A stretch of DNA of 5,021 nt from an uncultured Rhodopirellula sp. (GTDB lineage: Bacteria; Planctomycetota; Planctomycetia; Pirellulales; Pirellulaceae). This document shows, piece after piece, positions 1 through 4,974 of this stretch. The stretch spans positions 1-5,021 of the forward strand of contig CAJXTM010000396.1 of NCBI GenBank assembly GCA_913061385.1, given 5' to 3'. The first letter of the stretch is position 1; each line of letters starts with the position of its first letter. A model generated the notes under the pieces. The model ran no database searches, was not told the DNA's origin, and saw nothing but the letters and a program-made list of their open reading frames with translations. Made by a program: the position numbers and the translations under genes.

Positions 1-49
1 ACGAGATCAGCCTCGGTCTCGTGGGCTCGGAGATGTGTATAAGAGACAG
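1..49 (+). other. Untrimmed Nextera i7 adapter (sequencing artefact)
   Basis: This is not genomic DNA. Positions 1-7 are the end of the Illumina P7 primer (ACGAGAT), 8-15 the i7 index CAGCCTCG (which I recognise as N710), 16-30 GTCTCGTGGGCTCGG, and 31-49 the 19-bp Tn5 mosaic end AGATGTGTATAAGAGACAG. Translation through it creates a false N-terminus MGSEMCIRDR in one frame and MYKRQ in another. Any protein start in this stretch is an artefact, and real sequence begins at about 50. Confidence 0.98.
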
Positions 50-50
50 G

Positions 51-278
51 GACGCAGCGGATCTTCAAGCACTGAAACGTGTTTTCCAGCAGCAGTTCTT
101 GAACACGCGACGCATTCTGGACAATGGGAGCAACAGTGTGATGGTCGTGCCGTTTGCGCAGTGCATTTCAGAACCCCTCACGGTTGCGAACCAACTCGGC
201 AATTTCCTTGGCCGCGAACTCAACGAAGCGGACATTGCCAAACGCGTCGATTCGAAACTTTACAGGAGCAAAATGTAG
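51..278 (+). CDS. Sulfotransferase-like protein, C-terminal fragment (5' end missing)
   Basis: About 75 residues of real sequence are open from the adapter junction to a TAG at 276-278. They read as the tail of a PAPS-dependent sulfotransferase-type domain. A helix with FLNTRRILDN is followed by the strand VMVVPFAQCISEPLTVANQL, where the family usually has V.Y.....P...., then the loop-helix NFLGRELNEADIAKRVD. It ends in SKLYRSKM, close to the VDPSLYRxR ending common in bacterial sulfotransferases. The 5'-PSB motif and catalytic region would lie upstream, beyond the contig edge, so activity and acceptor cannot be judged. The apparent methionine start at 21 lies in adapter and is false. The family call rests on the C-terminal pattern alone. 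No linked gene follows on this strand, since the next DNA is decayed. Confidence 0.55.
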   Translation, partial: DAADLQALKRVFQQQFLNTRRILDNGSNSVMVVPFAQCISEPLTVANQLGNFLGRELNEADIAKRVDSKLYRSKM

Positions 279-310
279 CGAGAGTCCGCGGTGACCATCG
301 TTCGCAGCGG

Positions 311-602
311 ATCACATTTGTCTCCCAAGGCGAAGAAAGCTGGTCGCCCAAGGATGCACTAAGAAATCGCTATTTGATCCTGAAGTTCGGTAATGATAAT
401 CCAACGTGGGTTCACCATCTTGCAAGCGGTGCGAGTCCGAACGTCGGCGACCACATTTGCGACTGCACCTTTGGCAGCATTCTCAAAAGCCACAGCATTG
501 AACCGGCATCCGCACGAAAACGCGGGGGGATCCTAGGGGACCTACCTTCCGACTCACTCCGGCATGCTGGACGAAATTGCATTCACCAACGTCGAAGTCT
601 GA
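311..602 (+). pseudogene. Possible decayed LamG/concanavalin-like domain
   Basis: No single open frame covers this stretch, but successive pieces in two frames follow the order of a LamG (Laminin_G_3-like) domain. ITFVSQGEESW at 311-343 resembles the 'tIvskG..sW' strand. WVHHLA at 407-424 resembles 'WhHVA'. ICDCTFGS at 455-478 resembles a damaged 'iYVDGt.vGS'. After a frameshift, SGMLDEIAFTNVEV at 558-599 resembles 'nGliDEvaifN.al'. The spacing from WVHH to GMLDE (about 50 residues) is about what the domain requires. A TAG at about 534-536 and a TGA at 600-602 interrupt the second frame. Such domains are common in large secreted planctomycete proteins. N-terminal and downstream parts of any parent gene were not found. 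This is pattern reading without alignment support, and a chance resemblance remains possible. Confidence 0.35.
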
Positions 603-1312
603 ACCAGAGGCGGTATAACACCAATCTAAGTGTCCATTACGGTGGGAATTTAGGGCTGTCGCGTCAACTTCGCGGGATGAACCACAAATCCGCCTGAAAC
701 ATGAATGAAACAGATTACAGCCGAACGGACCAAGGGGCAGGCCGACTCTCTTGAGTCTGCGAAGTACTTGATCATTGATCCCGATGCAACATTCAAAAAG
801 CCGTGTCGTTGTTGTCAGTGATATGAGTGGATGATACCAGCACGGGTGACACGCCGATGCAGAGTTTTGAATGAGCACCTTGAACGCCTTTCGGTACCAC
901 CGAAGTGCGTTTTCTTTTACACGCACATACTCTTTGTCTAGACCGTAATTCGCAAAGCCATTGGGGCTCGCTTATTGAACTTTCATATGGAAAGAAATCA
1001 TTAGGTTCAGCGCCAAGTTGATCGTTCAGACAATCGTAGAGCTGAGATGATCGCGATGTCGTGTCTCGGTGGTTCGCCTCGGGCGTATTGACGCTTTACT
1101 GTACTGCTTCGGTTCTCACTGGAAAAACATTTCGCCGAACTCAATAGCACTGACTGATCCATAGCGCGGTGAGACCATCAAGAAGTCCGAACCATGAGGG
1201 CAGCGGCGTCAATCCAAACAGTCCGCTACCAGTGAGGAAAACAGAGGCACGAGAGAACGGCAAGACAGTTTCTTACATGCCTTGATGCGAATATTGAAGC
1301 AGGATTATCATT
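603..1312. other. About 0.7 kb without a convincing gene
   Basis: Stops are frequent in all frames here. The only pieces that look somewhat protein-like are short. One is a 38-codon frame from ATG 705 to TGA 819-821, beginning MKQITAERTKGQADSLESAK, without a visible Shine-Dalgarno. Another is an overlapping piece ending RDEPQIRLKHE at 706-708. Neither resembles a family I can name, and they may be remnants of the same erosion seen at 311-602. The longer minus-strand frame at 483-926 has a Cys/His/Arg-rich composition typical of a shadow frame. I see no tRNA, no CRISPR-like repeats and no convincing terminator for the DUF1080 gene, whose stop is at 1313. Confidence 0.6.
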
Positions 1313-2011
1313 CTATTCAAGTTCACGAATTTTGATGTTTTTCCAGCGAACGGACAGCGGCTCTGTTTTTTGACCAACTCCGTGGACCTGGAAACCGAGA
1401 CGACCTTTCGTGAAGTGTGTGCGGGTATCTTTACCGTCGGAAATGTTTGTGCCGTTGACCCAAACTTGAATAGTTTCGCCCTTTGCGAGAACTCGATAAC
1501 TATTCCATCCGTGATTTTTATAAGCCTTGTTCGCAATTTCCGGTTTTGGATCCAGGAGCCAGCCTCCGACACCTTCAAACCAGACGCCTGCAGCATTCCC
1601 GTTTGCAGCGATTTCTACCTGCGGCCCAAAAAGTGATTTACCATCAGCTTTCTTTTGCGCCTTGTTGGCGTCCTTTTCAGAAAGTCCGGCGGGGATTTCG
1701 TTGGTGCTGGAAATTGAACGAATCTGAACACCAGAATTGAGCGCAGGGTCACACTTAACGTCAAACGTCAATTCGAAGTCGCCGTAGGCCTTCGGTGGAC
1801 ATAGGAATGTGTTGGGTGTTCGCGGTTTAGTCGTTCCTACAAGGCAGCTCTGTTCGACGGTGTAGGCTGCTTCGCCGCCTTTTTGTTCCCAGCCCTCGGT
1901 GTCTTTTCCGTTAAAGAGAGTGGACCATTCGCCTGCGTCGGCGTCTTGTCCCAATGAAGCCATCGCTGCCACAACCACGAGGCCAAGATAAACAGTTGAA
2001 CAAGTTTTCAT
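1313..2011 (-). CDS. Secreted DUF1080 protein (3-keto-disaccharide hydrolase family)
   Basis: This is a complete 232-residue protein with ATG at 2011 and TAG at 1313-1315. Residues 1-26 form a signal peptide: a short charged start, hydrophobic core LGLVVVAAMASL, and likely cleavage after ADA-26, so the product is exported. Residues 28-231 are one DUF1080 (PF06439) domain with a concanavalin-like beta-sandwich. Its landmarks are LFNGKDTEGW (32-41), NSGVQIRS (92-99), GPQVEI (129-134), GWNSYRV (168-174), IQVWVNG (181-187), GRLGFQVHG (203-211) and VRWKNIKIREL (221-231). Length and order match the single-domain form usual in planctomycetes, and no lesion is visible. Family members act on or bind carbohydrates, and some hydrolyse 3-keto-glycosides. 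The substrate here is unknown. The start is supported by AAGGAA six bases upstream (2018-2023). The gene stands alone on its strand, with decayed DNA on both sides. Confidence 0.93.
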   Translation of the reverse strand: MKTCSTVYLGLVVVAAMASLGQDADAGEWSTLFNGKDTEGWEQKGGEAAYTVEQSCLVGTTKPRTPNTFLCPPKAYGDFELTFDVKCDPALNSGVQIRSISSTNEIPAGLSEKDANKAQKKADGKSLFGPQVEIAANGNAAGVWFEGVGGWLLDPKPEIANKAYKNHGWNSYRVLAKGETIQVWVNGTNISDGKDTRTHFTKGRLGFQVHGVGQKTEPLSVRWKNIKIRELE

Positions 2012-2017
2012 GAGTTT

Positions 2018-2023
2018 TTCCTT
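2018..2023 (-). promoter_or_regulatory. Shine-Dalgarno of the DUF1080 gene
   Basis: The reverse complement reads AAGGAA, followed by a 6-nt spacer (AAACTC) and the ATG at 2011. It fixes the start codon and is consistent with the signal peptide beginning there. Confidence 0.8.
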
Positions 2024-2025
2024 AT

Positions 2026-2037
2026 CAAAACGTTTTG
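2026..2037. promoter_or_regulatory. 12-bp perfect palindrome, possible LacI-type operator
   Basis: CAAAACGTTTTG is a perfect palindrome with a central CG, lying 15-26 bases upstream of the DUF1080 start codon. LacI-family operators are commonly A/T-rich palindromes with a central CG, and that family often controls sugar genes, which would suit the neighbour. With the Shine-Dalgarno at 2018-2023, the site would sit in the leader or at the end of the promoter, a usual place for a repressor. I could not define a strong -35/-10 pair, although TATTCT occurs farther upstream on the minus strand. The regulatory role is inference from one site. Confidence 0.35.
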
Positions 2038-2142
2038 TAACTACTAAGAATAATCCGCGCGTTCTTTGCTATCCGTCGTTCAGTTTCACCTTGTCTGAAT
2101 TGTTGTCTTCTCACTTTCGCTCTGTGCATTCTAAGAATCGAA

Positions 2143-2191
2143 ACTAGCAAACAGACTGTTTTCGTGGGTTGCGTTGTTGAGACTAGCAAAC
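2143..2191. repeat. Pair of 10-bp direct repeats, 39 bp apart
   Basis: ACTAGCAAAC occurs at 2143-2152 and again at 2182-2191, a period of 39 bp. The pair lies about 130-180 bases upstream of the DUF1080 start. It could be a pair of protein-binding sites or simple chance; nothing else supports a role. Confidence 0.3.
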
Positions 2192-2270
2192 CGCGCCAAC
2201 GGATAAATGCTAGCCGGGGTGCACTATGTTTGTTTCTTTCTTCTGAGTTTATACAACGAGAGCGAATCAT

Positions 2271-2288
2271 GCGATCCGTTTGGATCGC
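2271..2288. repeat. Perfect 7-bp inverted repeat (hairpin)
   Basis: GCGATCC and GGATCGC flank the 4-nt loop GTTT, and a T-G wobble can extend the stem by one pair. There is no T-run on either side, so it is not a typical intrinsic terminator. Function unknown. Confidence 0.5.
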
Positions 2289-2679
2289 GGTCGTTTGGTC
2301 AATTGAGAACGTTTTTCGATTTCTTCGCTGGTTGGCGTTTTATTGGCTGGCAAGGTGAGTTGTCATGTCCCTTGGTTAGGTGGGAAAGTTTTCTCACGGC
2401 GGTTAGTAAAGGTGTTTTCCATCCGTCGCGAAGCAACCGGCGGTGCTCGTGGATGTGTTGCGCGAGTCTTGGATTCGTAGCAATATTCTCGTGCTCGCTT
2501 ATGTTTTGGCTGTTGTTAAAAAACTCTGCATAAACCAAATCGTTGGGCGCGCGTCTTGGCCATTGAGTAAAACAGAAACTGTTCGGTTCGGACGGAGTGG
2601 CCTTCTATATTCATCTTTTTTTCTCGATTTCTGAGCGGCTTGAAAGCTGACTGAACACTGCGTTCTTCCACGCATCGAA

Positions 2680-3422
2680 GTTGCTTCGCGGAATTACGAC
2701 TTGTGTGGATGGGCATTGTCGAACCTCACCACGCCTGACGACGTCGCAGTGGCGTTTGAGTTGATGACTGTGTGGGGACCGATGAACGCGACGTTCAATA
2801 GGGTTATCCGGGTTCACTGAAGCGTTATTAATGAAAGGGGTAAATCGATAGTGATCGAATTCATCGAGCGAGAGATGACTGTCATTGATAATTCCAGAGT
2901 TGGTGTCATGTGCAACACACCGCCGATGGATTCCCATCTGACCAACCCGCGTCGGCATACCAACCTCAATCGAGCAGTGATACAGGACGCCGGATTTATG
3001 AAGGCATCATGGAGATTGCGGTCTGCCTAGCGTGGGCTACCGGGTGATTTCACGTCTCCTAGTCGCTTCGTTGGTATCGTTGTGCAAAAGTACTTTTCAC
3101 CAGACCCTGACAACGGACAGGCTGCGGTGTGTCAAGCATTCATCTACTGAATACCGTCGATCAGGTACGGGGTGTAAGTGTATTTGCTGATGACGCTCGT
3201 GGTGCAGGTAGCGGCGGAGAACAGACTCAGTCGACGCCATGGATTAGTGTCGCTGAGTTTACCGCCAAGCACTATTACGACCGGGAGCATGACAGTAAGA
3301 GCATGAAACGAGTTGACATCACTCAAATATGTTTTCCTGTGGGACAACGCTATCGCTCGGTGGACATTTACCGCCACAAACGGTTCACTGATGAAACGTC
3401 GCAATTAGTCGCAGGTGAGTGA
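2680..3422 (+). pseudogene. Choloylglycine hydrolase / linear amide C-N hydrolase family pseudogene
   Basis: A clear but broken member of the Ntn-hydrolase family PF02275 (penicillin V acylase / bile salt hydrolase-like; these cleave linear amides such as acylated amino acids). In one frame, WALSNLTTPDDVAVAFE (2710-2760) matches 'WaLgNFaTvdEVkaal', and GKSIVIEFI (2839-2865) matches 'GKSIVIEYv'. VGVMCNTPPMDSHLTNPRRH (2899-2958) matches 'GVMTNSPtFdWHLTNLRN', and RGLPGDFTSPSRFV (3031-3072) matches 'LGLPGDftppSRFVRA'. The active-site Asn (2914-2916) and Arg (3064-3066) equivalents are still readable. Lesions are TGA at 2818-2820, TAG at 3028-3030, and a 1-nt deletion at about 3141. After the deletion the C-terminal part continues in another frame: HLLNTVDQVRGVS, then EQTQSTPWISVAEFTAKHYY, ending at TGA 3420-3422. 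The N-terminal half with the catalytic Cys is absent or unrecognisable. No functional product is expected. Confidence 0.75.
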
Positions 3423-3442
3423 CACATCAAAAAAATGGGTGA

Positions 3443-3766
3443 TCCCGGGTCGGGGAAACTGGGCTGGATCGTGCCGAACTACCTCGGCACGTCGCACCCC
3501 GTGGATGGTTAGAGCAACTGTGTGTTTCCCTGTTGGTCGACACACTTGCTGTGAATTGCTCGATAAACAACCGATTCACCGCAATGGGCGGAATGCAGGT
3601 TCAGAAATTTAACGTCACGTTTCGTATCGAGTGCCCGAGAGCGTTATGCGTGAAGTTGACACTGTCACCTTTGCTCTCAGAAACACTTGTCATGAGGTGG
3701 ATGCGGGAACGCCGCAATGAGCGTTATCTACCTGTCTTGATTTCAGCAGACGTTCCAACGCATTGA
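3443..3766 (+). pseudogene. Unidentified protein-like stretch, probably decayed
   Basis: One frame stays open for about 107 codons after a TGA at 3440-3442, with no convincing start or ribosome site. It begins VGETGLDRAELPRHVA (3449-3496), and contains SLLVDTLAVN (about 3524-3553) and FNVTFRIE (about 3609-3632). An overlapping frame (3628-3717) reads VPESVMREVDTVTFALRNTC before a TGA. The frame then continues with TCLDFSRRSNALNDILSYLA to a TAG at about 3781-3783. I considered undecaprenyl pyrophosphate synthase (LPRHVA; VPESVMREVD) and a CorA-type transporter (SRRSNALNDIL). Neither is convincing, because the diagnostic MDGNGRW and GMN motifs are missing. Frame switching and stops suggest an eroded gene rather than a living one. 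Confidence 0.25.
3470..3491. repeat. Perfect 8-bp inverted repeat (hairpin)
   Basis: CGTGCCGA (3470-3477) and TCGGCACG (3484-3491) flank the 6-nt loop ACTACC. It lies about 48 bases after the end of the decayed hydrolase. A strong GC stem here could act as a transcript end, but no T-run follows (TCGCACCCC), so it is not a standard intrinsic terminator. Confidence 0.5.
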
Positions 3767-3971
3767 ACGATATTTTGTCCTATCTGGCAGTCCGGTTGAG
3801 TGACACAAAATAGGGACTCCGCTGTTCGGGGATGTGCCCGCACGGGTCATCTGGCAAGGAGTTGTGCATTTGTATAAGACGCGATCGGCTAGGTCATTCT
3901 GATCTTGAGGAGTAGTTTCGCCGGTGGGCAGGGAGATGATTGTGTGGAGTTGGTTGACCACATGACTGTGA

Positions 3972-4404
3972 CAGGCGGGTGAATGGGTCGACCAGTTTCA
4001 GATTGCGACCGCTTATGCGGCGGGGACCGTGAGACAAGGTCACATGACGCTCAACAAAAATGAATACGTTATTTGGAGAGACAAATGTCTTCACATGGAC
4101 AACGTTCCGTCGAGTGTCATTGATTTTGAATTCCAATCTTTACGGGTGTAAGGTATCGGAGATTGTTTGTTGAAAATCCCCGAGGCAACAACTCCTCCTG
4201 CTCCTGTCGACTGATCAACTGCCTGAGTGGTTGCCCATGGAAAGTTTGAATGTGTTCATGGCCTCGAGAGCATCACAAACATTTGCGGGACTGCCTCATC
4301 GCGAAACGGCCTGCTAGGCCACTGGAAACACAGTTGCTTACAAAGACAAACTGCTCGTGTGTCTGGGGTCATAGGGGTTTTTAGTGACAGTCCAAGTTTC
4401 GCGG
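3972..4404 (+). pseudogene. Unidentified decayed coding region
   Basis: Two frames carry protein-like sequence in series. From 3972, after a TGA, the frame reads QAGEWVDQFQIATAYAAG... and includes MTLNKNEYVIWRDKCLHMDN. It meets TAA at 4149-4151 and then continues GIGDCLLKIPEATTPPAPVD to TGA 4212-4214. The next piece, shifted in frame, runs from about 4207: STDQLPEWLPMESLNVFMAS, then AGLPHRETAC, TAG (4315-4317), ATGNTVAYKDKLLVCLGS, TAG (4372-4374), GFLVTVQVSR, TGA (4405-4407). The composition is unlike random DNA and the segments join sensibly, so one eroded gene ending about 60 bases before the rhodanese gene is plausible. I do not recognise the family. The minus-strand frames over this region look like shadows. 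Confidence 0.3.
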
Positions 4405-4454
4405 TGATTGATTAATTGCTAGACTATGAGCCGAGGAATGAACACTCATCCCGC

Positions 4455-4458
4455 AGGA
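4455..4458 (+). promoter_or_regulatory. Shine-Dalgarno deciding the rhodanese start
   Basis: AGGA lies 8 nt before the ATG at 4467. It favours this start over the upstream in-frame TTG at 4416, which would add 17 hydrophilic residues in front of the signal peptide. Confidence 0.7.
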
Positions 4459-4466
4459 AAAAATCA

Positions 4467-4895
4467 ATGAAGATGGAGAAATGTAAGCTGCTGTTTTTGC
4501 TTTTGCTTGGGTTTGCCATGTACGGCTGTCAGCGGCAAGTCCCACCGGTGGCCACTACGTTGGACTCAACTGAAAGCAAAGAGCCGCAACCAATCGCTGG
4601 GGATGATGCTGTGCAAAGTGGCACGCCGGAGAGTACGTCGAATGAATTCGTTATCGATGTGCGCTCGCAGGAGGAATGGGATGCAGGTCATCTCCGTGAT
4701 GCAGTCTGGATCCCACATACGGAGATTACGGAAAGAATTGGTGAGGTAACGGAAGACAAGTCCGCGAAATTGGTTCTTTACTGACGTGCCGGTGGTCGCG
4801 CAGGTCGTGCGAAACAAGCATTGGAAGAACTGGGTTACATGAATGTTGAAAATGGAGGCGGGCTCGATGACTTGAAAGATCGGTTTCCTCAGTGA
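4467..4895 (+). CDS. Rhodanese-domain lipoprotein, candidate selenoprotein (in-frame TGA at the active site)
   Basis: Read with TGA 4782-4784 as selenocysteine (U106), this is a 142-residue protein ending at TGA 4893-4895. Residues 1-20 are a lipoprotein signal (KLLFLLLLGFAMYG) with Cys21 as probable lipid anchor; the lipobox is imperfect (AMYGC). Residues 22-58 form a Pro/Ser/Thr-rich linker. Residues 59-142 are a single small rhodanese domain: EFVIDVRSQEEWDAGHL (60-76), KLVLY (101-105), the active-site loop U-RAGGRAGRAK (106-116), ALEELGYMNVENGGG (118-132), and the ending DDLKDRF. Rhodaneses have Cys at position 106, where it carries the persulfide. No Cys occurs after Cys21, so without recoding the domain would lack its nucleophile and last 36 residues. 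TGG encodes Trp in this gene, which argues against general UGA=Trp reassignment. The alternative is a nonsense mutation or base error (TGC/TGT to TGA). Sulfur donor and partner are unknown. Confidence 0.75.
4782..4784 (+). other. In-frame TGA, probable selenocysteine codon
   Basis: The codon sits between TAC (Tyr105) and CGT (Arg107), exactly at the catalytic Cys of the rhodanese signature C-R-x-G-x-R. It is the only stop between the start at 4467 and the natural domain end at 4893. The next base is C, a context that, as I recall, is also found at the E. coli fdhF Sec codon. Confidence 0.65.
4785..4821 (+). promoter_or_regulatory. Candidate bacterial SECIS hairpin
   Basis: Directly 3' of the TGA, UCGCGC (4796-4801) pairs with GUGCGA (4807-4812), including one G-U pair, and closes a 5-nt loop AGGUC (4802-4806). 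Below it, GU (4792-4793) can pair with AC (4814-4815) and GUGC (4786-4789) with GCAU (4818-4821), separated by small internal loops. The loop begins after 17 nt, inside the 16-37 nt range of the bacterial SECIS model, and has G at its second position as that model expects. The E. coli fdhF element as I recall it has the same AGGUC in its loop at the same distance. SelB would bind the apical loop. The pairing is by hand; no folding energy was computed. The same bases encode the conserved Arg/Gly-rich loop, so part of the match could come from coding constraint. Confidence 0.6.
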
Positions 4896-4974
4896 GATTA
4901 CTGGGCTGTTCGTGCAGTCGCCGCGCTGGATACTGCGTTCATTCCGGTTCCTCGTATATCGCGGATAGCAGTAG
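4896..4974. other. Short tail after the rhodanese gene
   Basis: These 79 bases run from the rhodanese stop to the adapter. The rhodanese frame stays open past its TGA for 26 codons (DYWAVRAVAALDTAF...) up to the adapter. The rhodanese domain already has its usual end at DLKDRF, so I do not treat this as part of the protein. No terminator is visible. The minus-strand frame that begins in the adapter and runs back through here is an artefact. Confidence 0.5.

Larger units (their letters stand above)
2038..2640. other. About 0.6 kb without a convincing gene
   Basis: The first part should contain the promoter of the minus-strand DUF1080 gene. No frame on either strand resembles a known family, and the small frames are short and lack ribosome sites. 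A 10-bp direct repeat (2143-2152, 2182-2191) and a 7-bp hairpin (2271-2288) are the only local structures noted. The N-terminal half expected for the decayed hydrolase at about 2680-3422 should lie here. A frame at about 2527-2630 begins CINQIVGRASWP, which faintly recalls the Cys...GRxMDWP start of that family, but the spacing to the rest is about 100 residues too short, so I do not assign it. Confidence 0.6.

Noticed and set aside
21..50. Methionine start and N-terminal residues MGSEMCIRDR of the first frame
   Set aside because: They are translated from the Nextera adapter; real sequence begins at about position 50.
2527..2634. N-terminal catalytic Cys region of the hydrolase (CINQIVGRASWP)
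   Set aside because: Only a faint likeness to Cys...GRxMDWP, and the distance to the next motif is about 100 residues too short.
2818..2820. Second possible selenocysteine codon (TGA in the hydrolase remnant)
   Set aside because: The position (VH-TGA-SV) is not a catalytic or conserved Cys, and the same gene also has a TAG and a frameshift, so it is decay.
2611..2958. 115-codon minus-strand frame
   Set aside because: It is antisense to the decayed choloylglycine hydrolase, whose + strand motifs are specific; the Arg/His-rich composition is typical of a shadow frame.
3443..3780. Undecaprenyl pyrophosphate synthase or CorA identity
   Set aside because: LPRHVA and VPESVMREVD recall the first, SRRSNALNDIL the second, but the defining motifs (MDGNGRW; GMN) are absent and the two readings conflict.
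4308..4320. GGCCT-GCT-AGGCC short inverted repeat
   Set aside because: Five-base arms in a decayed coding stretch are expected by chance and no T-run follows.
4416..4784. Rhodanese as a 122-residue protein ending at Tyr before the TGA
   Set aside because: It would stop exactly before the catalytic residue, lacks the second half of the active-site loop, and uses an upstream TTG start although a better ATG with a Shine-Dalgarno exists at 4467.
4467..4895. Genome-wide reassignment of UGA to Trp or Cys
   Set aside because: The intact DUF1080 gene and the rhodanese encode Trp with TGG, and Cys elsewhere with TGC/TGT, with no other in-frame TGA; the rhodanese itself ends in TGA.
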